A stretch of DNA of 64,000 nt from assembly GCF_024347135.1 (NCBI RefSeq), contig NZ_AP024907.1, positions 611,001-675,000 on the forward strand. Direction: 5' to 3'. The notes under the pieces were generated by a model that was not told the origin of the DNA, did no database searches, and saw nothing but the letters and a program-made list of their open reading frames with translations. A program made the translations under genes and the position numbers. Positions 1 to 7,831 of the stretch are shown piece after piece. The stretch is from Vibrio spartinae. Lineage in GTDB: Bacteria > Pseudomonadota > Gammaproteobacteria > Enterobacterales > Vibrionaceae. The stretch's first letter is position 1. Every line of letters starts with the position of its first letter.

Positions 1-381
1 GTAGACATCGTGAATGTGAAGTAACCAGTTATTAATGAGGCCGAGCTTCGGCGTATCGATTGCGGCATTTACGCCACCACAGTGATAGTGTCCACAAATG
101 ATAACATGTTTCACTTTAAGTACATCAACAGCGTACTGGACGACAGAAAGGCAATTCAGGTCGGTATGAATGACTAAATTGGCAACGTTGCGGTGAACAA
201 ATAATTCACCGGCATGAAGCCCGGTCAGACGTTCTGCCGGCACGCGGCTATCGGAACAGCCAATCCAGAGGAAATCTGGATTTTGACCTTCTGCCAGTTT
301 ACTGAAATATTCAGGATTCTCCGCTTTAATCGATTCGGTCCATTTCGCATTGTTTTCGAATAGTGTTTTAATCTGGGGCAT
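1..381 (-). CDS. can: Beta-class carbonic anhydrase Can (5' part, runs off the window)
   Basis: Reversible hydration of CO2 to bicarbonate in the cytoplasm, supplying bicarbonate for biosynthetic carboxylations. Reading the minus strand from the ATG at 379-381 gives 127 open codons to the window edge, beginning [10 protein letters not shown]. The zinc and catalytic residues of the family are in place: Cys42, Asp44, Arg46 (motif GCSDSRVP), His98 and Cys101 (GHYHCGG), at the same numbering as E. coli Can. The C-terminal part lies outside the window. It is divergent from the YadGH genes across a 420-bp gap. Family assignment is firm; only the length is unknown. Confidence 0.96.
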   Translation of the reverse strand, partial: MPQIKTLFENNAKWTESIKAENPEYFSKLAEGQNPDFLWIGCSDSRVPAERLTGLHAGELFVHRNVANLVIHTDLNCLSVVQYAVDVLKVKHVIICGHYHCGGVNAAIDTPKLGLINNWLLHIHDVY

Positions 382-718
382 CTTACTTTCCTTATCAGCA
401 ATGGGGTGTCTTTCCCACAGCCTAAAGATCATCAATCCGATTGTTCGGTAGGTTTAACTGAGAATTAATATACACAATATAGTGGCGAATATATTGCTTT
501 TTTCACTCATCTGATCAGATATGCTAAGAGTGGGAAAAATAGTGGTGATAAATTTACCGATTTTAAAAGGTTCAGACAGATAATGAGGCGGTGACGTTAA
601 ACTGTGCATTTTCACCGTAAATGTCCTCATTTAAATTCATTTTTTTGAGTTTTAGCGGCAAGTTTGCAATTTCATTTTTTTCTGATGTAAGGTTGAAACT
701 GACAGGTTGAACCTCCAT
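382..718. other. Intergenic region between can and yadG, no gene seen
   Basis: AT-rich spacer between divergent genes that must hold the promoters of can (minus) and yadGH (plus). I see a 10-bp palindrome TCTGATCAGA at 510-519 and no convincing -35/-10 pair. No ORF with a ribosome-binding site was found before the small ORF at 719. Confidence 0.5.
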
Positions 719-805
719 ATGAAAACTATTCGTCTACTTGCTTCTCTATCATCAGTTGCTGCTTCAGCAGACGATGCCAATGACACAGGATCTTATTCAA
801 TATGA
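719..805 (+). CDS. Candidate 28-codon leader or small secreted peptide
   Basis: A short ORF starting MKTIRLLASLSS and ending in TGA at 803-805. The stop overlaps the yadG ATG (802-804) as ATGA, the arrangement typical of translational coupling. The first 17 residues look like a short signal peptide: Lys and Arg near the N-terminus, a small hydrophobic stretch, then an AxA-type site (AASA) before an acidic tail DDANDTG. The upstream Shine-Dalgarno is weak (AGGTTG about 10 bases away). It may be a real small protein, a leader peptide, the remnant of a secreted protein gene, or chance. I do not recognise a family. Confidence 0.35.
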   Translation: MKTIRLLASLSSVAASADDANDTGSYSI

Positions 806-1779
806 ATGCATTAGAACTAACCGATTTGCGTAAAACGTATGCCGGTGGATTTGAAGCACTAAAAGGCCTCAATCTGACGGTGAGAAAAGGGGATTTTTAC
901 GCCTTACTTGGGCCGAATGGGGCCGGGAAGTCAACCACAATCGGTATTATTTCCTCACTCGTCAATAAAACCTCGGGAAAAGTATCCGTCTTTGGCCATG
1001 ATTTGGACAAAGAAATGGAGCGGGCTAAGCTTTCTTTGGGATTAGTGCCGCAGGAGTTTAACTTCAACCAGTTTGAAACGGTTGAGCAAATCGTGATCCA
1101 ACAAGCGGGATACTATGGTGTGCCTCGTGCCCAAGCCAAAGAACGGGCGAAGAAATACCTGACTCAGCTTGACTTATGGGAAAAGCGGAAAGAACGCTCC
1201 AGAAATCTCTCCGGCGGTATGAAGCGTCGTTTGATGATTGCCCGGGCTTTAATGCATGAGCCTCAGTTATTGATTCTCGATGAACCCACCGCCGGTGTTG
1301 ATATTGAATTGCGCCGTTCGATGTGGAATTTCCTTCAGCAGCTTAACCGGCAAGGTATTACGATTATTCTGACAACACATTATCTGGAAGAAGCCGAAAT
1401 GCTGTGCCGCAATATCGGGATTATTCACGGTGGGGAGTTGATTGAAAATACCTCGATGAAAGCGTTACTCGGCCAGCTTAAAGTGGAGACCTTCATTCTG
1501 GATATTGCACCAACAGTCACGGATATCCCTCAACTGACGGATGTACTCAGTCAGAAAAATGTGGACGGCTCTCTGGAGATTGAAATCGAAAAAACACAAG
1601 GGTTGAACCATGTTTTTCGTCAGTTAAGTGAGCATGGTATTCCGGTCCTGTCGATGCGCAATAAGGCCAACCGACTGGAAGAATTGTTTGTCCGTATTGT
1701 CAATGAATCAACGACGGGTGGGCACGCCACCGCAAGTCATGATGCGGATACTACCGATCATGAGACGTCAACGAACTAA
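802..1779 (+). CDS. yadG: ABC transporter ATP-binding protein YadG
   Basis: Cytoplasmic ATPase of an ABC-2 type transporter, pairing with YadH just downstream. The 325-residue protein has Walker A GPNGAGKS at residues 37-44, the signature LSGGM at 136-140, Walker B LLILDE at 156-161 and the switch His at 193 (TTHYLEEAE). The C-terminal extension after about residue 215 is usual for drug/polysaccharide-type ATPases. AGGA at 787-790 serves as the ribosome-binding site. The stop is 13 bases before the yadH start, so the two form an operon. The substrate of YadGH is not established; the genes are core in enterics and vibrios and probably unrelated to the catabolic island that follows. Confidence 0.93.
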   Translation: MNALELTDLRKTYAGGFEALKGLNLTVRKGDFYALLGPNGAGKSTTIGIISSLVNKTSGKVSVFGHDLDKEMERAKLSLGLVPQEFNFNQFETVEQIVIQQAGYYGVPRAQAKERAKKYLTQLDLWEKRKERSRNLSGGMKRRLMIARALMHEPQLLILDEPTAGVDIELRRSMWNFLQQLNRQGITIILTTHYLEEAEMLCRNIGIIHGGELIENTSMKALLGQLKVETFILDIAPTVTDIPQLTDVLSQKNVDGSLEIEIEKTQGLNHVFRQLSEHGIPVLSMRNKANRLEELFVRIVNESTTGGHATASHDADTTDHETSTN

Positions 1780-1792
1780 AATGAGAGGAAGC

Positions 1793-2563
1793 ATGTATAA
1801 GCTTTATTGGACCGCCTTTTGCAGTTTGCTGGGGAAAGAAGTGGTCCGTTTTTCCCGTATTTGGGTGCAAACCCTCGTACCACCAGCGATTACGATGACA
1901 CTCTATTTTATCATTTTCGGTAATTTGATTGGTTCTCGCATCGGGATGATGCATGGTGTCAGTTATATGGCCTACATCGTGCCCGGCCTGATTATGATGT
2001 CGGTAATTACCAACTCCTACTCCAATGTTGCCTCCTCATTTTTTAGTGCCAAAATGCATAAAAATATTGAGGAGCTGTTGGTTGCACCGGTACCGACTTA
2101 TATCATCATCGGTGGTTATGTGATGGGCGGGGTTACCCGAGGATTATGTGTCGGAGTCATGGTGACATTGGTGTCGCTGTTTTTTGTCGATCTTCAGGTT
2201 GAACACTGGGGCATTATTGTCATGACTGTTTTCCTGACATCTGTCGTGTTCTCTCTTGGTGGATTCATTAATGCCATCTATGCAAAAAGTTTTGATGACA
2301 TTTCGATCGTCCCGACATTCATTCTGACACCGCTGACTTATCTGGGTGGGGTTTTTTACTCATTATCGCTGTTGCCTGAATTTTGGCAGTATGTGTCCAA
2401 GGTCAATCCCATCGTGTATATGGTCAATGCATTCCGTTATGGATTTCTGGGGATTTCCGATGTGAGTATTCAGGCATCGTTTTCAGTGTTAGGGATCTTC
2501 ATTGTGTTGCTGTATTCACTGGCTTACATGCTGGTGAAAAAGGGCACGGGTCTGAGAACTTAA
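1793..2563 (+). CDS. yadH: ABC-2 type permease YadH
   Basis: Inner-membrane permease partner of YadG. The start at 1793 (MYKLYWTAF) gives 256 residues, the same length as E. coli YadH, and the N-terminal region (RIWVQTLVPP, then LIGSRIG) follows that protein closely. A purine-rich AGAGGAA lies immediately upstream, slightly close to the ATG; an in-frame ATG at 1781 is the alternative start and would add four residues. Six hydrophobic segments and the ABC-2 motif around NPIVYMVNAFRYG are visible. A strong terminator follows at 2633. Confidence 0.93.
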   Translation: MYKLYWTAFCSLLGKEVVRFSRIWVQTLVPPAITMTLYFIIFGNLIGSRIGMMHGVSYMAYIVPGLIMMSVITNSYSNVASSFFSAKMHKNIEELLVAPVPTYIIIGGYVMGGVTRGLCVGVMVTLVSLFFVDLQVEHWGIIVMTVFLTSVVFSLGGFINAIYAKSFDDISIVPTFILTPLTYLGGVFYSLSLLPEFWQYVSKVNPIVYMVNAFRYGFLGISDVSIQASFSVLGIFIVLLYSLAYMLVKKGTGLRT

Positions 2564-2632
2564 TTAAAGGCTCAATTGAGCCGTGATTCATTGACTCGCC
2601 TGACCGACAATTTAAGACGATTTGAGCAGCAG

Positions 2633-2659
2633 GGGGCACCGATAGCGGTGCCCCTTTTT
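2633..2659 (+). terminator. Rho-independent terminator after yadH
   Basis: Stem GGGGCACC (2633-2640) pairs with GGTGCCCC (2647-2654) around a 6-base loop and is followed by five T residues. It separates the yadGH unit from the catabolic island. Confidence 0.88.
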
Positions 2660-3119
2660 ATATGAGTGTTTTCATATGAATGTATTTTTATAAAAATGCG
2701 CTTTATAAAAAAGGCCATGACGTAAATAATACGCTCAGGGTAAGTAGCAAGCTCATTCTGATAAAGAACAGAACAGATTTTATATCACACATTTCATTTT
2801 TCCTCAGAACATCAATACCGTCATTGTATCTATCCTTCTATTTTATCTGATTTCTCCATATCTATTACTTTTTTGTTGTAATTTTCCTTCATTTTTTCTT
2901 ATTCATTCGGATTTAAAGCACATTACAAGTTTAATAAGCTGTTTTTTATATCAATTGTGTTTTTTTATTTCATTTTTATGCGTTTCGCATAGTGAAACAA
3001 AAACCGCCAATTGTTTTAAATTTAAATCATTGGCTCACAAAGTAAGCAATTTGAGATTTTAAAATTCGGAATAAAACGTAGCATCAATTACGTAATGTGA
3101 AATGAACTGGAGATAAGCA
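2660..3119 (+). promoter_or_regulatory. Promoter region of the diketogulonate operon with IclR-type operator candidate (2982-2998)
   Basis: A 460-bp, very AT-rich spacer without a supportable gene. It holds the 17-bp imperfect palindrome GTTTCGCATAGTGAAAC at 2982-2998, which differs mainly by transitions from the palindrome upstream of the second operon (11909-11925) and has the shape of known IclR-family sites. A second inverted repeat, GCCAAT (3006-3011) with ATTGGC (3029-3034), flanks a TTTAAATTTAAA core. The ribosome-binding site GGAG at 3109-3112 serves dlgD. Core promoter elements could not be fixed. Confidence 0.55.
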
Positions 3120-4121
3120 ATGCCTCTCGTATCCTTAAATGAACTGCAACATCAATTTGAAAGTGCCTTGCTCAAAAGGGGCATGCAAGCCGATTCTGCA
3201 ACCCAACTTGCCCAAGGGTTTGTTGAAATGGCGAATGAAGGAACCTACTCACACGGTATCAATCGGTTCCCAGTTTTTATTTCTCAGGTGGATCAAGGGC
3301 ACATCAAACTCAATGCCGAACCTGAGTGTGTCAATAGTCTTGGCGCATTGGAACAGTGGGATTGCCATTTTGGTCCCGGTGTTCTGAATGGGTTGATTTG
3401 TACTGACCGTGCTATTGAACTGGCGAAACAGTATGGGATCGGCATGGTCGCAATGCGCAATTCAAACCACTGGATGCGCGGTGGAACTTACGTTCTCAAA
3501 ATGGCTCGTGCCGGATTGGCTGGCATTGCGTCCACCAACTCTATCGCTGTGATGCCGGCTTGGGGAGGAAAAGATCATCGCGTTGGCAGTAATCCATTAA
3601 TTATGGCCGTAGCGGGAGATCCGCCGGTATTGGTGGATTGTTCAATGAGTCAGTATTCCTATGGTCAACTGCAAAACTATGTGCTGGCCGATAAAGAACT
3701 GCCTGTCGTGGGGGGCTTTGATGATGAAGGTCATCTCACCACTGATCCGCATGTGCTTTGGGAAAACAAACGACTACTCCCCATGGGATTCTGGAAAGGA
3801 TCGTCGATGGCCGTGGTGCTGGACATGCTCCTGACGGCTGTGAGCGGTGGCTATTCCGTCCCTGCGTTAACCGAAGATATGCAAGCTGAATTCGGGGTCT
3901 CGCAGTTTTTGATTGCAATTGATACCAGCAAAACGATGGACGGGGAACGTTTGATCGAAGAGATGAAACGGATCCGAGAATATGTACTCGACTCAGAACC
4001 CGCTGAAAGTGGCAAAGTCATGATTGCGGGATCTGAAATTCAGTCTTATATCGACAAGCATCGACAGCAAGGTGGTATCGAGATTCACGATGAGATTTGG
4101 CAACAGATTCTTGAACTCTAG
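3120..4121 (+). CDS. dlgD: 2,3-diketo-L-gulonate reductase DlgD (YiaK)
   Basis: NAD(P)H-dependent cytoplasmic reductase converting 2,3-diketo-L-gulonate to 3-keto-L-gulonate, the entry step of the E. coli yia-sgb pathway. It belongs to the malate/L-lactate/ureidoglycolate dehydrogenase (LDH2/MDH2) family. The 333-residue length matches E. coli YiaK (332). Motifs include YSHGINRFP with the catalytic His at residue 45, GIGMVAMRNSNHWMRGG, NSIAVMPAWGG and PMGFWKGSSMA. GGAG sits 7 bases before the ATG. It is the first gene of the island's first operon; a YiaL-family gene, second in the E. coli operon, is absent here and found at 16582 instead. It is the only oxidoreductase in the island. Confidence 0.93.
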   Translation: MPLVSLNELQHQFESALLKRGMQADSATQLAQGFVEMANEGTYSHGINRFPVFISQVDQGHIKLNAEPECVNSLGALEQWDCHFGPGVLNGLICTDRAIELAKQYGIGMVAMRNSNHWMRGGTYVLKMARAGLAGIASTNSIAVMPAWGGKDHRVGSNPLIMAVAGDPPVLVDCSMSQYSYGQLQNYVLADKELPVVGGFDDEGHLTTDPHVLWENKRLLPMGFWKGSSMAVVLDMLLTAVSGGYSVPALTEDMQAEFGVSQFLIAIDTSKTMDGERLIEEMKRIREYVLDSEPAESGKVMIAGSEIQSYIDKHRQQGGIEIHDEIWQQILEL

Positions 4122-4134
4122 ATTGACCGTATCA

Positions 4135-4188
4135 GTCGATCTGACAACAAGAGTCGCTCTGACAACAAGAGTCGATCCGATAACAAGC
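4135..4188 (+). repeat. 18-bp tandem repeat, three copies, between dlgD and yiaM
   Basis: Three consecutive 18-bp units beginning GTCG (4135-4152, 4153-4170, 4171-4188), core CTGACAACAAGA. The first two differ at one position and the third is more diverged. The array starts 13 bases after the dlgD stop. Its role is unknown; it belongs to a set of similar gene-border duplications in this window. Confidence 0.85.
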
Positions 4189-4225
4189 ATGATTCAGATA
4201 AGTGAGCATCGCCGGAGAGTTGTAT

Positions 4226-4744
4226 ATGCGTACGGTATTGAAATGGGTTTTGGACAGTATTGACATCATCATGGCAGCGATATTGGTCGCAATGTTGGTG
4301 CTGGTATTTACCAATGTAGTCCTCAGGTATGGATTTTCTTCAGGGCTTAGGGCATCGGTTGAATTGTCTCGTCTGGGGTTAGTCTGGGTTGTCATGCTGG
4401 GGGCGGTGATCGTCCTCAAACGTGATGAGCATCTGGCGGTTAAAGAATTTACCGAGAAACTCATGCCGTGCTGGGTCCCATTCCTCAGACGGTTATGTTG
4501 GTTGATCATTTTGATCTCGGTCGGGATGCTGTTTTATGGCGCATTTGGTCAGATGATGGCGAACTGGCGCGATATCTCGCCTTTGACCGGTCTGCCGTCG
4601 GCGCTGTTTTATCTTGCCGGTGCGATTTCCGGCGGGTTGATGGCTATTCTAGCGGCAGGACGGATCTTTTTCCCACAGTGGTTGATTGACCATTCTGCGC
4701 ATGACGCAACTGCGGCAACACAGACGCAGGAGGATAAAGCATGA
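4226..4744 (+). CDS. yiaM: TRAP transporter small membrane subunit YiaM
   Basis: DctQ-type small integral membrane subunit of the TRAP transporter that imports 2,3-diketo-L-gulonate, working with YiaN and YiaO. I chose the ATG at 4226 because GGAGAG at 4214-4219 lies 6 bases upstream; a GTG at 4202 is in frame but lacks a site. The product is 172 residues with four hydrophobic segments; E. coli YiaM has 157. Family-like stretches include NVVLRYGFSS near residue 30 and LTGLPSALFYLAG. The stop overlaps yiaN by ATGA, implying coupled translation of the two membrane subunits. Confidence 0.88.
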   Translation: MRTVLKWVLDSIDIIMAAILVAMLVLVFTNVVLRYGFSSGLRASVELSRLGLVWVVMLGAVIVLKRDEHLAVKEFTEKLMPCWVPFLRRLCWLIILISVGMLFYGAFGQMMANWRDISPLTGLPSALFYLAGAISGGLMAILAAGRIFFPQWLIDHSAHDATAATQTQEDKA

Positions 4745-6021
4745 CGCTATTTATCTTCTTAACGGTCTTGATTGTTTCGATCCTTTTGGGATTACCCGTA
4801 GCCTTTGCATTACTCCTATCGTCAATCGCACTGATGGTGCACATGGATCTGTTCAGCTCTGACATTCTGGCTCAGTCGCTGATCAATGGTGTTGATAGCT
4901 TTACGCTGCTGGCTATTCCATTCTTCCTGGTTGCCGGTGAGGTGATGTCGGCTGGTGGGTTATCGACGCGAATTGTCCGGTTGGCGAGCTGCTATGTCGG
5001 TCACCGTAAAGGTGGGTTGGGGTATGTCGCCATTATGACATCGGTTCTGCTTGCCGGGCTTTCCGGCTCTGCGGTTGCTGATGCTGCGGCACTGGTCAGT
5101 ATTCTTTATCCGATGATGAAAGCCGCCAAATACCCGCAGAGCTCATCGATGGGTCTGTTGGCTGCGGGCGGCATCATCGCCCCGGTCATTCCCCCGTCTC
5201 TGCCGTTAATCTTGGTTGGGGTTGCCGGTAGTATTTCGATTAAGAATCTATTTCTCGGTGGGATTGTGCCCGGTATTTTAATGGGATTAACACTGATGTT
5301 TGTCTGGGCGTTCACCGTCAGAAGCGAAGATCTGGATGTGCAGCCCAAAGCCTCAAGCGCGGAGAAACGAGCAGCGCTAAAAGATGGGATTTGGGCGCTA
5401 TTGTTACCCGTTATCATTATTGGTGGGATCCGCTTTGGTATCTTTACCCCGACAGAAGCTGCGGTTGTGGCGGCAGTATATGCCATCTTTGTGGCTTCGG
5501 TGATATACCGGGAAATCAATCTACGCAGCTTTTATCACATCCTACTTAATGCCGGACGTTCGACCGCGATGGTGATGTTCTTGGTCGGATGTGCGATGGT
5601 CGCCGCCTGGCTGATTACGGTCGCTCAGCTACCGCAACAACTGGCGCAGATGCTGGCACCGTTGATTGACAGTCCGCGTCTGCTGATGGCAGTCATTATG
5701 CTGCTGGTTTTGTGTGTCGGTATGGTGATGGATCTGAGCCCGACCATTCTGATTCTTGTGCCGCTCCTGATGCCTGTTGTCAAACTGGCAGGGATCGACC
5801 CTACCTATTTTGGACTGATGTTCGTGATCAACTGTTCGATCGGTTTGATTACGCCACCGGTTGGCACCGTGCTCAATGTCGTGTGTGGCGTGGCAAAAGT
5901 GCCAATGTCGGCGGCGGTCAAAGGCATCTTTCCATTTATTCTGGCGTACTCCGTGTTACTCACGCTGTTCGTCATCTTCCCGAGCATTATAACAATACCA
6001 ATGAAACTTATTATCGGATAA
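4741..6021 (+). CDS. yiaN: TRAP transporter large membrane subunit YiaN
   Basis: DctM-type large permease subunit of the 2,3-diketo-L-gulonate TRAP transporter, inner membrane, driving substrate uptake with a sodium or proton gradient as is general for the family. The 426 residues match E. coli YiaN (425). About twelve hydrophobic segments are seen, with the DctM hallmarks GLSGSAVADAAAL near residue 110, GGIIAPVIPPSLP near 145, and MDLSPTILILVPLLMP near 330. Start and yiaM stop overlap as ATGA. Confidence 0.93.
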   Translation: MTLFIFLTVLIVSILLGLPVAFALLLSSIALMVHMDLFSSDILAQSLINGVDSFTLLAIPFFLVAGEVMSAGGLSTRIVRLASCYVGHRKGGLGYVAIMTSVLLAGLSGSAVADAAALVSILYPMMKAAKYPQSSSMGLLAAGGIIAPVIPPSLPLILVGVAGSISIKNLFLGGIVPGILMGLTLMFVWAFTVRSEDLDVQPKASSAEKRAALKDGIWALLLPVIIIGGIRFGIFTPTEAAVVAAVYAIFVASVIYREINLRSFYHILLNAGRSTAMVMFLVGCAMVAAWLITVAQLPQQLAQMLAPLIDSPRLLMAVIMLLVLCVGMVMDLSPTILILVPLLMPVVKLAGIDPTYFGLMFVINCSIGLITPPVGTVLNVVCGVAKVPMSAAVKGIFPFILAYSVLLTLFVIFPSIITIPMKLIIG

Positions 6022-6033
6022 CGGAGAAACAAC

Positions 6034-7008
6034 ATGAAATCAATTCTGAAAGTCGCAGGCTTGGTGACAGCACTGGCAGTGTTCACAACCCAGTCTTATG
6101 CCACCACGTTGAAGCTTGCCCATGCTGCACCTGAATCGGATCTGCAACAGGACATGTCACTTTTCTTTAAAAAAGAAGTCGAAGCGCGTTCTCACGGGGA
6201 TATCAAAGTGAATATCTTCCCTCAAGGACAATTGGGAAATGATAAGCAGATGATTGATGGTACCCGGGCGGGGATCATTGATATCTCGATGGTTGGACTG
6301 AATAACTGGTCTGGCTTAATCCCTGAGTCGGCTGCTTTCACTTTGCCATTCATTTTTCCGAATCGGGAAGCCGCTTATAAGGCATTGGACGGTGATGTCG
6401 GCCAGGATGTGCTTAAGTCGATGGAAAAATATGGCATTAAAGGGTTGGGATATCCGGAAAACGGTTTTCGTAATATGACCAATAATCGTGGACCAATCCG
6501 TAAACCGGCAGATGTCGCCGGGTTGAGAATGCGAGTGAATAATTCCAAAGCACTCAATGATATGTTCAATGCATTAGATGCGAATCCCCAACAGATCCCT
6601 GTCTCTGAACTTTATACCGCCTTAGAAACCGGCGTGGTCGATGCGCAGGATCATCCCATTGGTGTCACCCTGTCTTTCAAGTTCTATGAAGTACAGAAAT
6701 ATTTGAGTATGACGCAACACGCATATTCACCGCTGGTCTTAACCATGAACTTAAAGAGCTTCAAAAAACTCAGCGCTGCTGAACAGAAAATTATCACAGA
6801 TGCTGCAACTGAAGCCGTCAATATGCAGCGCCAAATGAGTATTAAGCGAGAAGATCAGATGATCGCTGAATTGGAATCTCATGGGATGAAAGTCAACCGC
6901 GATGTCGATGGCGCAGCATTTCAGGCTGTGGTGAAACCGGTTTGGAATGAATTTATCAAAGAAAACGGTGACGACATGATCAATCGTATTTTGGCGACTC
7001 AAAAATAA
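6034..7008 (+). CDS. yiaO: TRAP transporter periplasmic binding protein YiaO
   Basis: Periplasmic DctP-family solute receptor delivering 2,3-diketo-L-gulonate to YiaMN. The first 23 residues form a signal peptide ending SYA before TTLKLAH. The family's substrate-clamping Arg region is LRMRVNNS at residues 164-171, and a DPxQIPxSELYTAL-type stretch follows near 185. Length 324 compares with 328 for E. coli YiaO. It starts 12 bases after yiaN with CGGAG upstream. Two hairpins follow its stop, suggesting differential stability of this abundant-product message. Confidence 0.92.
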   Translation: MKSILKVAGLVTALAVFTTQSYATTLKLAHAAPESDLQQDMSLFFKKEVEARSHGDIKVNIFPQGQLGNDKQMIDGTRAGIIDISMVGLNNWSGLIPESAAFTLPFIFPNREAAYKALDGDVGQDVLKSMEKYGIKGLGYPENGFRNMTNNRGPIRKPADVAGLRMRVNNSKALNDMFNALDANPQQIPVSELYTALETGVVDAQDHPIGVTLSFKFYEVQKYLSMTQHAYSPLVLTMNLKSFKKLSAAEQKIITDAATEAVNMQRQMSIKREDQMIAELESHGMKVNRDVDGAAFQAVVKPVWNEFIKENGDDMINRILATQK

Positions 7009-7027
7009 AGTCAGCGATGAATGAGGC

Positions 7028-7091
7028 TTTCGGTGTGCGGTGCTGCTGTACACCGAAATTCAGAGGAGAAATATCGACAAGGCTTGTCGAT
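7028..7091 (+). promoter_or_regulatory. Two intercistronic hairpins between yiaO and sgbE
   Basis: First hairpin: TTTCGGTGT (7028-7036) with ACACCGAAA (7050-7058), 13-base loop, no T-run. Second: ATCGACAA (7073-7080) with TTGTCGAT (7084-7091), 3-base loop, ending directly against the sgbE ribosome-binding site AGGAG (7092-7096). The first probably protects the 3' end of the yiaO segment; the second could tune sgbE translation. Pairing is seen; function is inferred. Confidence 0.55.
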
Positions 7092-7101
7092 AGGAGCATG
7101 T

Positions 7102-7800
7102 ATGTATTCTGAAATCAAACAACGCGTATTCGATGCGAATCTGAGTCTGCCGAAGTATGGTCTGGTGACATTCACATGGGGCAATGTCTCTGAGATTGAT
7201 CGGGCGAGTCATATTATCGCGATCAAGCCATCGGGTGTGGCATACGATGACATGACGGTCGACGACATCGTCGTCGTCGATCTGGATGGCAATATTGTCG
7301 AAGGGACGTTGAATCCTTCAAGCGATACCAAAACCCACCTGGAACTTTATCAAGCATTTCCAGCGATCGGGGGCATTGTGCATACCCATTCACGTCATGC
7401 CACGATCTGGGCTCAGGCCGGATTGGATATACCTGCGCTCGGAACCACGCATGCCGATTATTTTTACGGCAACATTCCCTGCACTCGTCCGCTGACACCA
7501 GCAGAGATTCAGGGCGACTATGAGCAAAATACCGGCTTGGTGATTATTGAAGCGTTACAGCAGCGACAGATTGATCCGGTTGCTGTACCCAGTGCGATCA
7601 TTGCCGGTCATGCCCCGTTTAGTTGGGGGAAAAATGCCAATGAAGCGGTTCACAATGCCGTGGTTTTGGAAGAAGTCGCAGCAATGGCTCTCGGCACCCG
7701 TTCCCTGAATGCCGACATTATGTTGCAGCAAGAACTTTCGGATAAACATTACTTCCGCAAGCACGGCAAAGATGCCTATTACGGACAAAAGAGTAAATAA
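7102..7800 (+). CDS. sgbE: L-ribulose-5-phosphate 4-epimerase (SgbE/UlaF/AraD family)
   Basis: Zinc-dependent class II aldolase-fold enzyme that converts L-ribulose 5-phosphate to D-xylulose 5-phosphate, the last step of the pathway, which enters the pentose phosphate pathway. With the ATG at 7102 (AGGAG 5 bases upstream) it is 232 residues, matching SgbE/UlaF (231). Likely metal ligands: Asp75 in PSSDT, His94 and His96 in VHTHSRH, His170 in AGHAPFSWG. The substrate-binding [10 protein letters not shown] and C-terminal [14 protein letters not shown] are conserved. Unlike in E. coli, it precedes lyxK rather than ending the operon. Confidence 0.93.
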   Translation: MYSEIKQRVFDANLSLPKYGLVTFTWGNVSEIDRASHIIAIKPSGVAYDDMTVDDIVVVDLDGNIVEGTLNPSSDTKTHLELYQAFPAIGGIVHTHSRHATIWAQAGLDIPALGTTHADYFYGNIPCTRPLTPAEIQGDYEQNTGLVIIEALQQRQIDPVAVPSAIIAGHAPFSWGKNANEAVHNAVVLEEVAAMALGTRSLNADIMLQQELSDKHYFRKHGKDAYYGQKSK

Positions 7801-7831
7801 ATCAGTCGGTTTACTGATGGCGGAGCAGAAT

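Noticed and set aside
1628..1792. 55-residue N-terminal extension of YadH overlapping yadG
   Set aside because: The start at 1793 gives exactly the family length and matches the E. coli N-terminus.
802..2563. YadGH as part of the catabolic island
   Set aside because: YadGH is an ABC-2 exporter-type pair conserved in enterics and vibrios without the island, and a strong terminator separates it from dlgD.
4024..4263. Overlapping ORFs running through the 18-bp repeats after dlgD
   Set aside because: They stay open only because the repeat unit is a multiple of three; they have no ribosome-binding site and overlap dlgD and yiaM.
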